Shown here: piece after piece, positions 8,598 through 16,214 of the stretch | Position numbering within the stretch: position 1 is the stretch's first letter | Layout: each line of letters begins with the position of its first letter | Source of the DNA: Bacteroidales bacterium | GTDB taxonomy: Bacteria > Bacteroidota > Bacteroidia > Bacteroidales > UBA932 | Reading direction: 5' to 3' | Assembly: GCA_024401915.1 (NCBI GenBank) | Contig: JAKSKA010000008.1 | Span: forward strand, 1 to 16,397 | Length of the DNA stretch: 16,397 nucleotides | Translations under genes and position numbers: made by a program | Notes under the pieces: model-generated | The model's database searches: none | The model's input: the letters and a program-made list of their open reading frames with translations, nothing else | Told to the model about the DNA's origin: nothing

Positions 8598-8637
8598 AAA
8601 CAGAGTACTTTATTTGCTGCAATAAGGTACTCTGTTT
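8598..8637. terminator. Strong hairpin terminator, probably bidirectional
   Basis: The stem pairs AAACAGAGTAC (8598-8608) with GTACTCTGTTT (8627-8637) and continues inward through TTTATT/AATAAG, making 17 bp with one G-T pair around a 6-nt loop (8615-8620). On the + strand it is followed by AGGGTTTT; on the - strand it is followed directly by a T-run (AAAAAA at 8595-8600). It ends the + strand operon and would terminate minus-strand transcription even better. Confidence 0.8.
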
Positions 8638-8695
8638 AGGGTTTTACAACGCGTGCGAGGCGCTTATCTCTCGCTGTTGCACTTCATTCGTGATG

Positions 8696-8703
8696 CAAAA
8701 GTA
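8696..8703 (-). promoter_or_regulatory. Candidate minus-strand -7 promoter element
   Basis: Read on the - strand, 8703-8696 is TACTTTTG, a match to TAnnTTTG. The upstream element is weak (TTA rather than TTG, 18 bp away). No minus-strand gene lies downstream, but the 8598-8637 hairpin would stop such a transcript after about 95 nt. Short motif matches occur by chance in AT-rich DNA, so this is tentative. Confidence 0.3.
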
Positions 8704-8786
8704 ATTAAATTATCGGATCTGTAACTATAAAATTGGAAAAATGTTTCTTTGGTTGCGTTAAAATTAAACTCAAAATGCTCAAATAC

Positions 8787-8817
8787 TTGGAATGATAACA
8801 AGACTTGCTTACCTTTG
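8787..8817 (+). promoter_or_regulatory. Bacteroidetes-type promoter for the GH2 gene
   Basis: TTG at 8787-8789, a 20-bp spacer and TACCTTTG at 8810-8817 give a full match to the Bacteroidetes promoter pattern, 24 nt before the GH2 start codon at 8842. The surrounding intergenic DNA is clearly more AT-rich than the genes. Confidence 0.8.
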
Positions 8818-8841
8818 AAAGCCTCTTTCTAAAACATATAT

Positions 8842-10695
8842 ATGAAAAGAATAGCCCTATTATCCTTTTTTGCGTTTTTTTCCGCACTGACCCTTTCCGC
8901 CCAGGACGAGACATCCGAGAAGCAGGCGGTGGACAGGGAAGTCCTGCCGATGCCCTATGCAAGCATCTCCAATGTCGGGGGACGCGTCAGCACAGACCTT
9001 TGCGGCGACTGGAACGCGATAGTCGATCAGTATGACAACGGCTATTACAATTACCGTATGAAGCCGAAGAAGGCATCATCCACGTTCTTTGCCGACAAGC
9101 ATTATTACAAGACGCCTGAAAAGCACCATATCGAATATGATTTCGACTGCTCCGACACCCTCAGGGTGCCGGGGGACTGGAACACCCAGAAAGAGAGGCT
9201 GTACTACTATGAGGGCTCGATATGGTACCGCAGGACCTTCGACTTCACCCCCAAGCCGGGCAGGAGGTATTTCATCCACTTCGGTGCCGTCAACTACGAG
9301 GCCATCGTAGGCCTCAACGGGAAGATCCTCGGACGCCACAGGGGCGGCTTCACCCCCTTCGCCTTCGACGTGACCGGCCTTCTGAAGGAGACGGGCAACT
9401 CGCTTATCGTCAAGGTCAACAACAGCAGGTACAAGGACGCTGTCCCCACCAACAACTGCGACTGGTGGAACTTCGGCGGGATAACGAGGGAGGTGCGCCT
9501 CGTCGAGGTCCCGGAGACTTTCGTCAGGGAGTATTCGCTGTCACTGTCGGCCGATATGAAGAGGATCGAGGGCTGGGCACAGCTCGACGGCAGCCTCAAG
9601 GCCGGTCAGAAGCTGACTCTGTCCATCCCCGAACTGAAGGTGAAGACAAATGCCACCACGGACGGAGATGGAAGGGCGGTCTTCTCGCTGCGCGCCCGCC
9701 CCGAACTGTGGAGCCCGTCCAGCCCGAAACTGTACGACGTCAGCATCAGCTCCGGAGAAGATGCGGTGGCGGAAAAGATAGGATTCAGGACAATCTCCAC
9801 CGATGGTACGAAACTCCTTCTGAACGGCAAGCCCGTGTTCTGCAAGGGAATCGCGATCCACGAGGAGACCGTCGGCGAGGGTTGCGGCCGCGCCTGGAAC
9901 GCCTGGCATTCGAGGCGCCTGCTGATGGAAGCAAAGGAGCTGGGATGCAATTTCGTGCGTCTTGCGCACTATCCGCACAATGAGAACATGACCCGCATCG
10001 CCGACAGCCTCGGCATAATGGTGTGGTCCGAGATACCCGTTTACTGGACCATCTCCTGGACGAATCCGGATACCTACCGGAATGCGGAGAACCAGCTGGC
10101 GGAGATGATCGCCAGAGACCGCAACAGGGCCAGCGTGGTCGTGTGGTCGGTCGCCAATGAGACCCCGCGGTCGGAGGAGAGGGCGGCATTCCTCGGCGCC
10201 CTGATCGACAAGGCGCGCGAAATGGACGGTGCCAGGCTCGTCAGCGCCGCGATGGAGAAAGCCCCGCTGGGTAACTATACCTATACCGTCAAGGACGAAC
10301 TGCTCGAGAAAGTCGACCTTATAAGCTTCAATGAATATATCGGCTGGTACGACGGAGCTCCCGGAAAATGCCTCAAGGCAAAGTGGACATTCCCTGTCGA
10401 GAAGCCGGTTATGGTCACTGAACTCGGTGCCGGAGTCAAATACGGCTACCACGCCGGCAAGGACATCCGCTTCTCGGAGGAATATGGCGTAGAGGTGTAC
10501 AAGGCCCAGCTCGAGATGCTCTCCAGGATGCCCGGCCTCTGCGGGTTCTGCCCCTGGATCCTCAAGGACTTCCGCTCTCCGCGCCGTCAGCTCCACGGCA
10601 TCCAGGACGACTTCAACCGCAAGGGCCTGATTTCCGAAAACGGTGAGAAGAAAGACGTCTGGGAAGTCCTTCACCAGTGGTATCTGACTAAGTAA
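8842..10695 (+). CDS. Secreted GH2 glycosidase, probable beta-glucuronidase
   Basis: This 617-residue retaining exo-beta-glycosidase has a signal peptide ending LSA|Q at residue 20. It contains an N-terminal jelly-roll sugar-binding domain (about 35-205, with IWYRRTFDF and DWWNFGGITREV), an immunoglobulin-like domain (~207-300) and a TIM barrel (~305-600). The acid/base is Glu440 in VANE and the nucleophile Glu527 in VTELG. N592-R593-K594 forms the N-x-K motif that in E. coli GUS contacts the uronate carboxylate, which favours beta-glucuronidase activity. Length is close to that of E. coli GUS (~600), and far below LacZ-type enzymes. Related Bacteroidetes GH2 proteins are also annotated as beta-galactosidases, so the substrate needs a test. 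It has its own promoter and stands apart from the upstream operon. Confidence 0.88.
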   Translation: MKRIALLSFFAFFSALTLSAQDETSEKQAVDREVLPMPYASISNVGGRVSTDLCGDWNAIVDQYDNGYYNYRMKPKKASSTFFADKHYYKTPEKHHIEYDFDCSDTLRVPGDWNTQKERLYYYEGSIWYRRTFDFTPKPGRRYFIHFGAVNYEAIVGLNGKILGRHRGGFTPFAFDVTGLLKETGNSLIVKVNNSRYKDAVPTNNCDWWNFGGITREVRLVEVPETFVREYSLSLSADMKRIEGWAQLDGSLKAGQKLTLSIPELKVKTNATTDGDGRAVFSLRARPELWSPSSPKLYDVSISSGEDAVAEKIGFRTISTDGTKLLLNGKPVFCKGIAIHEETVGEGCGRAWNAWHSRRLLMEAKELGCNFVRLAHYPHNENMTRIADSLGIMVWSEIPVYWTISWTNPDTYRNAENQLAEMIARDRNRASVVVWSVANETPRSEERAAFLGALIDKAREMDGARLVSAAMEKAPLGNYTYTVKDELLEKVDLISFNEYIGWYDGAPGKCLKAKWTFPVEKPVMVTELGAGVKYGYHAGKDIRFSEEYGVEVYKAQLEMLSRMPGLCGFCPWILKDFRSPRRQLHGIQDDFNRKGLISENGEKKDVWEVLHQWYLTK

Positions 10696-10708
10696 TAGAA
10701 AAATTGAC

Positions 10709-10716
10709 TATCTTTG
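10709..10716 (+). promoter_or_regulatory. -7 promoter element for the DUF4954 gene
   Basis: TATCTTTG at 10709-10716 matches TAnnTTTG and lies 28 nt before the ATG at 10745, within the short AT-rich gap after the GH2 stop. The upstream element is imperfect (CTG at 10684-10686, 22 bp spacing), so readthrough from the GH2 gene may also contribute. Confidence 0.55.
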
Positions 10717-10744
10717 CGGCACTTCAGAAATAATATACGGTAAA

Positions 10745-12733
10745 ATGGAGTGCTATAAGAATCTGTCGGCGGCCCAGATAGCCGCCCTTGAGGCACAGTC
10801 GTGCCGATGCGAGGATTGGAACAACGTCGAGGTTGCTCCGGATTTCAATCCCAAGTTCGTAAGGAACGTCAATTTCTCCGGCCACATCAGGCTGGGTTCC
10901 TTCAAGAAGACCTTCACCCTCGCGGGTGGTATCAAGAAACATAGCGGTGTCTATCACGCCACGCTCCACAACGTGGTGGTCGGTGACGATTGTATGATAG
11001 AGCACATCGGCAACTACATCGCAAACTATGTCATCGGCGCCGGGACCTATATCGAGAACGTCACCGACATCATCGTGTACGGTGAGAGCTCCTTCGGCAA
11101 CGGCGTGCAGGTCAACGTGATGAACGAGACCGGCGGCCGCGAAGTCTATATCCACGACCACCTCACTTCCCACGAGGCCTATATCACCGCCCTCTACCGC
11201 GGCAACACCCCCCTCATCGACTCGCTGCGGACGATGGTGGACAAGTACGTCGCCGACGTGACGGCAAGCTTCGGCACCATCGGCGAGTGCGTCGAGATTA
11301 TGGACGCGATGCACCTTGTCAACGTCAAGATCGGCGACTACACCAAGATCAAGGGCACTTCGCGCCTGCGCAACGGCACCGTAATCTCGAAGAAGGAGGC
11401 GCCGGTGGAGATAGGAATGAACGTGATTGCGGACGACTTCATCATCGACAGCGGCAGTTCCATCACCGACGGAGTGATGCTCACGCGCTGCTTCGTGGGA
11501 CAGGCCTGCGTGCTCGGTCACGGATACAGCGCGTCGGATTCGCTCTTTTTCAGCAACTGCCAGGGGGAGAACGGTGAGGCCTGCGCCCTTTTCGCCGGCC
11601 CCTACACCGTCACGCACCACAAGTCCACGCTGCTGATAGCAGGAATGTTCTCGTTTATGAACGCGGGCTCCGGCTCCAACCAGAGCAACCATATGTACAT
11701 GCTCGGCCCCATCCATCAGGGGATACTCGAGCGCGGAGCCAAGACCACTTCGGATTCATACATACTCTGGCCGGCCAAGATCGGCGCGTTCTCCCTCGTA
11801 ATGGGACGTCACGTCAATAATCTCGACACCACCGACCTGCCCTTCTCATACCTTATAGAGCAGCAGGGTGTCTCCTATATCGTTCCGGGCGTGAACCTGA
11901 AGTCCGTGGGCACGATACGCGACGCGAAGAAATGGCCTCAGAGAGACAAGCGCACCGATCCGGAGCTCAAGGATATGATCAATTTCAACCTGCTGAGCCC
12001 CTACACCGTACAGAAAATGTTTGCCGGGGCGGAGATACTCGAGAAACTCAAGGAGGCCTCCGGCAGCCGTGCGGACAACTATTATTACAAGAAGGCCATC
12101 ATCCGCAATGCGGCATTGTTCAAGGGCCTCAACTACTACGGCCTCGCAATTCGCAAGTTCCTTGGCAACTCCCTGATTTCCAGGATGGAGAAGGCGCCCA
12201 TCCACTCCGACGCCGACCTTCGTGCCGTGCTCGCTCCCGACACTGCCGAAGGAGAAGGACGCTGGGTTGACATCTCGGGACTGATCGCGCCTTCGTCGGT
12301 AATAGAAACCCTTTGCGACAGGATTTCGGCAGGGGAGATAAAGGATGTGCGCGAGCTTGGCGGTTGTTTTGCGGAGATACATTCCAAATACTACAGCTAC
12401 GAGTGGACCTGGGCAAGCTTAGCGATAAAGAAGTTCTATGGGATAGATGTCGCGGAGATGACCATCGGACAGGCCAAGGAGATAGTCAGGGACTGGAAGA
12501 ATGCCGTGGTCTCACTCGACAAGCTCATCTATGAGGACGCCCGCAAGGAGTTCGCTATCAGTTCGATGACCGGTTTCGGCGCGGATGGCGACAAATCCAG
12601 GCGCGACGAGGACTTCGTGGCGGTGCGCGGCGGATCCTTCGAGGAGAACCCGTTCGTGCGGGAGGTTTCCGACCACATCGCCCGCAAGACTGCGCTCGGC
12701 GATGCCGCGATAGCGCGTCTCGGCAGCGAATAG
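10745..12733 (+). CDS. DUF4954 family protein, predicted left-handed beta-helix
   Basis: The 662-residue protein matches what I recall of DUF4954 (PF16314), a family largely restricted to Bacteroidetes and of unknown function. It lacks a signal peptide, so it should be cytoplasmic. Residues ~30-370 show short irregular repeats rich in I/V-x-D/G-x-x-x, as in hexapeptide left-handed beta-helices of acyl- and nucleotidyl-transferases (for example VVVGDDCMIEHIGNYIANYV). A conserved-looking core follows, with GHGYSASDSLFFSNCQGE, HHKSTLLIAGMFSF and WPAKIGAFSLVMGRH, rich in Asn, His and Ser. The final ~250 residues look helical. The fold suggests binding or modifying a nucleotide-sugar or acyl donor, but that is inference. 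Start ATG follows an AT-rich leader; no operon partner is evident. Confidence 0.82.
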   Translation: MECYKNLSAAQIAALEAQSCRCEDWNNVEVAPDFNPKFVRNVNFSGHIRLGSFKKTFTLAGGIKKHSGVYHATLHNVVVGDDCMIEHIGNYIANYVIGAGTYIENVTDIIVYGESSFGNGVQVNVMNETGGREVYIHDHLTSHEAYITALYRGNTPLIDSLRTMVDKYVADVTASFGTIGECVEIMDAMHLVNVKIGDYTKIKGTSRLRNGTVISKKEAPVEIGMNVIADDFIIDSGSSITDGVMLTRCFVGQACVLGHGYSASDSLFFSNCQGENGEACALFAGPYTVTHHKSTLLIAGMFSFMNAGSGSNQSNHMYMLGPIHQGILERGAKTTSDSYILWPAKIGAFSLVMGRHVNNLDTTDLPFSYLIEQQGVSYIVPGVNLKSVGTIRDAKKWPQRDKRTDPELKDMINFNLLSPYTVQKMFAGAEILEKLKEASGSRADNYYYKKAIIRNAALFKGLNYYGLAIRKFLGNSLISRMEKAPIHSDADLRAVLAPDTAEGEGRWVDISGLIAPSSVIETLCDRISAGEIKDVRELGGCFAEIHSKYYSYEWTWASLAIKKFYGIDVAEMTIGQAKEIVRDWKNAVVSLDKLIYEDARKEFAISSMTGFGADGDKSRRDEDFVAVRGGSFEENPFVREVSDHIARKTALGDAAIARLGSE

Positions 12734-12781
12734 CCCGGAGTCCGCGAAACCCTCAGCAGCCCGGGACGATTGCGCGGCGAA

Positions 12782-12812
12782 TTGTTTTTTTTGTAGATTA
12801 TCGGTATTTTTG
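12782..12812 (+). promoter_or_regulatory. Promoter for lepA, nearly touching the start codon
   Basis: TTG at 12782-12784, a 20-bp spacer and TATTTTTG at 12805-12812 match the Bacteroidetes pattern. Only 5 nt separate it from the conserved ATG at 12818, versus 19-28 nt for the other promoters here, so the transcript may carry almost no 5' leader. It also overlaps the possible GTG start at 12812, arguing against that start. Confidence 0.65.
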
Positions 12813-12817
12813 TGGCT

Positions 12818-14605
12818 ATGAAACATATACGCAATTTCTGCATAATTGCCCATATAGACCACGGAAAGAGTACCTTGGCCGACCGTCTGCTCGAACTCAC
12901 CAGCACGGTGGGTGCGCGCGAGACGGAGAACCAGGTCCTGGACGATATGGACCTGGAGAAGGAGAAAGGCATCACCATCAAGAGCCACGCTATCCAGATG
13001 CTTTACAACCACGGAGGGGAGACCTACAAGCTCAACCTCATCGATACTCCGGGCCACGTGGACTTTTCCTACGAGGTGTCGCGCTCCATCGCTTCCTGCG
13101 AAGGTGCGCTTCTGGTCGTCGATGCGTCCCAGGGTGTTCAGGCCCAGACGATATCGAATCTGTATATGGCCATTGACCACGGGCTCGAGATCATTCCCGT
13201 GCTCAACAAGATTGATATGGAATCGGCCCAGGTGGAGGTCGTGACGGACGAGGTATGCGATCTGCTGGGCTGCAGCCCGGAAGACGTGTTCAAGGTTTCC
13301 GCGCGCACCGGAGAGGGCGTGGCCCCGATCCTGGACGCCATTGTGGAGAAGATACCCGCACCGCAGGGCGACCCGGCGGCTCCGCTCCAGGCTCTCGTGT
13401 TCGATTCCGTTTTCAACCCGTTCAGGGGCGTGATCGCTTATTTCAAGATCACCAACGGCACCATCAGCAAGGGCAGCAAGGTCAAGTTCTTCGCCACGGG
13501 AATGGACTACGAGGTGGAGGAGGTCGGCTGCCTGAAGATGAAGCTTTGCCCGACGGCGGAGGTGGGATGCGGCGACGTGGGCTATATCATCACGGGAATA
13601 AAGAATGCCGCCGAGGTGAAGGTGGGCGATACGATAACGTATCTTGACAGACCCTGTACGCAGGCTATCGCCGGCTTCGAGGAGGTCAAGCCGATGGTCT
13701 TCGCGGGTATGTATCCCGTCCAGGCCGACAAGTTCGAGGAACTGCGCGCCGTGCTGGAGAAGTTCCAGCTCAACGATGCGTCGTTCGTGTACGAGCCCGA
13801 AAGCTCCCTCGCGCTGGGAAGCGGCTTCCGCTGCGGCTTCCTCGGGCTGCTCCACCTGGAGATAGTCCAGGAGCGCCTTTTCCGCGAGTTCGATATGGCC
13901 GTCATCACCACTGTGCCCAACGTGTCGTACAAGGTATACACCACCACGCGCGAGTGCCTCGATGTCCATAATCCTTCCGGCCTGCCCGCGCCCACGCTCA
14001 TCGATCACATCGAGGAGCCGTTCATACGTGCGCAGATAATCTCCAAGAGCGAGTTCTTCGGTGCCATAATGAAGCTTTGCCTCGACCGCCGCGGGACCCT
14101 TGTCGGCCAGCATTATATCACTGCCGACCGCGTGGAACTGACTTACGATATGCCTCTCTCCGAGATAGTCTTCGATTTCTACGACAAGCTGAAGACCATC
14201 TCCAAAGGCTATGCGTCTTTCGATTACCATATCACGGAATTCCGTGCGGCGCGTCTCGTGCGCCTCGACATCCTGCTCAACGGCGAACCTGCCGATGCCC
14301 TGTCCACCCTCATCCACGAGGACAACGCCTACACTTTCGGCCGCCGTATGTGCGAGAAGCTCAAGGACCTCATCCCGCGCCAGCAGTTCGACATTCCAAT
14401 CCAGGCTGCCATCGGGGCCAAGATCATAGCCCGCGAGACAGTCAAGCAGGTGCGCAAGGACGTGACCGCGAAGTGCTACGGCGGCGACGTGACCAGAAAG
14501 CGCAAGCTGCTCGAGAAGCAGAAGGAAGGAAAGAAGCGTATGCGCCAGATAGGCACCGTGCAGGTGCCGCAGAGCGCTTTTATGGCAGTTTTGAAACTCG
14601 ATTGA
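12818..14605 (+). CDS. lepA: Elongation factor 4 (LepA), ribosome-associated GTPase
   Basis: LepA/EF4 is a translational GTPase that binds the ribosome and affects translation or 30S assembly. This copy is 595 residues, like E. coli LepA (599). G1 is AHIDHGKST (11-19), G2 lies in KGITIKS, G3 is DTPGH from Asp76 and G4 is NKID from Asn130. Domain II and the EF-G-like domains follow, and the LepA-specific C-terminal domain ends with [20 protein letters not shown] and VPQSAF. The start at ATG 12818 gives [19 protein letters not shown], aligning with E. coli [19 protein letters not shown]; the in-frame GTG two codons earlier overlaps the promoter. The downstream hydrolase gene begins 1 nt after its stop, so the two are cotranscribed. 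Confidence 0.98.
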   Translation: MKHIRNFCIIAHIDHGKSTLADRLLELTSTVGARETENQVLDDMDLEKEKGITIKSHAIQMLYNHGGETYKLNLIDTPGHVDFSYEVSRSIASCEGALLVVDASQGVQAQTISNLYMAIDHGLEIIPVLNKIDMESAQVEVVTDEVCDLLGCSPEDVFKVSARTGEGVAPILDAIVEKIPAPQGDPAAPLQALVFDSVFNPFRGVIAYFKITNGTISKGSKVKFFATGMDYEVEEVGCLKMKLCPTAEVGCGDVGYIITGIKNAAEVKVGDTITYLDRPCTQAIAGFEEVKPMVFAGMYPVQADKFEELRAVLEKFQLNDASFVYEPESSLALGSGFRCGFLGLLHLEIVQERLFREFDMAVITTVPNVSYKVYTTTRECLDVHNPSGLPAPTLIDHIEEPFIRAQIISKSEFFGAIMKLCLDRRGTLVGQHYITADRVELTYDMPLSEIVFDFYDKLKTISKGYASFDYHITEFRAARLVRLDILLNGEPADALSTLIHEDNAYTFGRRMCEKLKDLIPRQQFDIPIQAAIGAKIIARETVKQVRKDVTAKCYGGDVTRKRKLLEKQKEGKKRMRQIGTVQVPQSAFMAVLKLD

Positions 14606-14606
14606 T

Positions 14607-15554
14607 ATGAAAAAGATTCTGTATGCTATTGTGGCGGCGGCCCTTTTCGCTGCCGTGGATGCCTTTGCAGGCAATGACGAGATCTCCATCTATTCACTGG
14701 ACAACCTTCCCGCCAAGGTCTATTACACCTCGACGGCGCCCATCACGCAGGGCAACGATTGCCGCACGGCCGTTATCCTCATCCACGGTTGGAACGGCGG
14801 CGTGAAGTCCCACAAGACCTGCATTCCCTTGAAGAAGTCGCTCGGTGAGGGAGCATACCTCATCGCACCCCATTTCCCCACCTATCTCGCAATGGAGAAA
14901 CATAAGACCGCCGAGGACGGACGCGCTATGTGGAACGACAGCTGGCAGAAGAACCTCAGCAAGCTGGGAAGGGCCCTTGACGACTGGAGGGGTGGCGGAG
15001 ACGCGCGCGGAACCACCCTCAGCTCCTTTGATGTCATCGACAGCATCTTCACGATCCTTGGCGACAAGAAGCTTTATCCGAAGCTCAAGAACGTCACGCT
15101 GATGGGTTTCTCCGCAGGCGGACAGTTCGTCGGCCGCTATGTCGCAGTCGGCCGCGGCTTCGTGCGCAAAGGTGTGAAGGTCAACTATATCGCTCTCTCT
15201 CCTTCGACGCAGCTGCGCTTCGAGCCCGATATGCCCTGGCACTACGGTCTTGCCGGCAGACCCCGCTACAGCGCAGGTCTCAGCGAGAAGGAGATAATGC
15301 ACAATCTTGAAACCCGTCCCACCCTCCACGGCTGCGGCACCGCCGATGTCGGACCCAAGTCGCTGGACGTGAGCCCCGAGGCAATGCATCAGGGCGAGAA
15401 CCGTTACGACCGCTGCCAGAAGCTCGAGAAGCACATCGCCGGCTACCCGAAATGGAACCGCAAGGTCAAGTTCCATTATTTCGAGGGCGTTGCCCACGAG
15501 GCAGTAAAGGCCTACGCCGATCCCGTCGTGATCAACTGGATACTCAGGAAGTAA
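14607..15554 (+). CDS. Exported alpha/beta hydrolase (esterase/lipase-like)
   Basis: This 315-residue protein has a signal peptide (residues 1-21, cleavage after AFA) and an alpha/beta-hydrolase fold. HGWNGG (60-65) is the oxyanion-side loop, Ser169 in GFSAGGQF is the nucleophile, and His297 in GVAHEAV near the C-terminus is the likely catalytic His. The acidic residue is not obvious; candidates lie in the segment around YDRCQ. It probably hydrolyses an ester in the periplasm, but no substrate can be inferred; peptidase or other acyl-hydrolase activity is also possible for this fold. It starts 1 nt after lepA's stop, suggesting cotranscription and possibly translational coupling, although the two products act in different compartments. 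An intrinsic terminator follows at 15584-15620. Confidence 0.85.
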   Translation: MKKILYAIVAAALFAAVDAFAGNDEISIYSLDNLPAKVYYTSTAPITQGNDCRTAVILIHGWNGGVKSHKTCIPLKKSLGEGAYLIAPHFPTYLAMEKHKTAEDGRAMWNDSWQKNLSKLGRALDDWRGGGDARGTTLSSFDVIDSIFTILGDKKLYPKLKNVTLMGFSAGGQFVGRYVAVGRGFVRKGVKVNYIALSPSTQLRFEPDMPWHYGLAGRPRYSAGLSEKEIMHNLETRPTLHGCGTADVGPKSLDVSPEAMHQGENRYDRCQKLEKHIAGYPKWNRKVKFHYFEGVAHEAVKAYADPVVINWILRK

Positions 15555-15583
15555 GGTTCTAAAGGTAGAAATCCTTTGTAAGG

Positions 15584-15620
15584 GCGGCGTATTCCGGAGT
15601 GCGGGATGCGCCGCTTTTTT
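15584..15620 (+). terminator. Intrinsic terminator of the lepA-hydrolase operon
   Basis: GCGGCGTATTCCG (15584-15596) pairs with CGGGATGCGCCGC (15602-15614): 13 bp with two G-T pairs and a 5-nt loop, followed immediately by six T residues (15615-15620). It begins 29 nt after the hydrolase stop codon. Confidence 0.93.
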
Positions 15621-15633
15621 CGTTGGTTCGGCT

Positions 15634-15772
15634 GTCTTTCGGGCGTTCGGCTGCTCTCCGCCTGAACTGTCTCGCTTTGCTCGACCCCATCCCTCGCTTC
15701 GCTCCGGATACCTCCCTCTTACGTTGCCGAGGGTGGCACGAGTTCAGACGGAGACAGCCGACGCCCGGAGAC
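15634..15772. repeat. Imperfect inverted repeat with 35/32-nt arms
   Basis: The left arm (15634-15668, GTCTTTCGGGCGTTCGGCTG onward) matches the reverse complement of the right arm (15741-15772) at 30 of 35 aligned columns, with two mismatches and three one-base gaps. The 72-nt spacer contains the repeated words TCGCTTTGCTCGA and TCGCTTCGCTCCG. A long foldback RNA or a decayed mobile-element end are both possible. Confidence 0.75.
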
Positions 15773-15872
15773 ATTCTTGCTTCGCGATCCATTCTGCCAC
15801 TTCGGGGCACCCGCTCACGAGGCCGCGGCCGGCCACGGGTCCCGGAGGAGACAGCCGACTGCCCGGAGACAT
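15750..15872 (+). repeat. Direct repeat pair of about 25 bp
   Basis: GGAGACAGCCGACGCCCGGA and its continuation (15750-15774) recur at 15847-15872 with a single inserted T; 25 of 26 columns agree. The start-to-start distance is 97 bp. The same unit, more diverged and inverted, forms the left arm at 15634-15668, so the unit occurs three times within 240 bp. Confidence 0.8.
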
Positions 15873-15993
15873 CCCGCGCTTTGTGTTCCGTCCGTCTCCC
15901 GCTGTGTGCTATCCATCCGGTCACCAGTTCCGCTTCCATAAGAACGCTAAGGCCGGATTTTGTCCTCGTAATGGCAGCCAGGGGTAAAACGAT

Positions 15994-16027
15994 GCGATTC
16001 GTTCATCCGTCTGAGCGGATGAATCGC
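15994..16027. other. Bulged hairpin
   Basis: TTCATCCG (16002-16009) pairs with CGGATGAA (16016-16023), and GCGA (15994-15997) pairs with TCGC (16024-16027). This gives 12 bp with a 4-nt bulge (15998-16001) and a 6-nt loop. A short T-run appears 12 nt further on. It could be a terminator relic or an RNA element; no gene is linked to it. Confidence 0.5.
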
Positions 16028-16179
16028 TACGCAACACCTTTTTCAGAGTAAATACGGCCTTTTTTCTCTGATCTTCAATAATTTCCGCAGGAATTAGAGA
16101 AAATTGGCCAAAAACGCTCTGATAAGCCATCGCCGTCGCAGTTTGTCCTTGACTATTATCCGTCCGCGCAGGCGAATGA

Positions 16180-16214
16180 ATTCGTACAGACGCGAGTCAC
16201 TCGCGTGTACGAAT
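16180..16214. repeat. Palindromic repeat, copy 2 (diverged)
   Basis: ATTCGTACA (16180-16188) pairs with TGTACGAAT (16206-16214), and CGCGAGT (16191-16197) pairs with ACTCGCG (16199-16205), around a single C at 16198. It shares CGTACAGACGCGAGT exactly with copy 1 (71-85). The right arm has lost the TC that copy 1 has, leaving a 2-nt bulge (16189-16190). The 9-mer CGAATGAAT occurs at both edges (16173-16181 and 16210-16218). Confidence 0.8.

Noticed and set aside
12742..12792. Terminator after the DUF4954 gene (CCGCG/CGCGG, then a T-run)
   Set aside because: The stem is only 5 bp with a ~27-nt loop, and the T-run belongs to the lepA promoter region.
12812..12817. GTG start for lepA two codons upstream
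   Set aside because: It overlaps the last base of the -7 promoter element and would add Met-Ala absent from LepA proteins; ATG 12818 aligns with E. coli.
12512..14689. 725-residue minus-strand open frame
   Set aside because: Antisense to lepA, whose identity is certain; the reverse translation matches nothing.
15634..15872. CRISPR array
   Set aside because: The repeats are only three, differ in orientation and are unequal in spacing, and there are no cas genes.
15559..15939. 126-residue open frame on the - strand
   Set aside because: Low-complexity, highly basic translation that reads through the terminator and repeats; no promoter or recognisable family.
15599..16051. 150-residue open frame on the + strand
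   Set aside because: It begins inside the terminator stem-loop, is Arg/Pro/Ser-rich without domains, and runs through the repeats and hairpins; GC-rich DNA produces such frames by chance.
15994..16071. tRNA or tmRNA gene among the hairpins
   Set aside because: No cloverleaf, T-arm consensus or CCA end could be formed; only isolated hairpins are seen.
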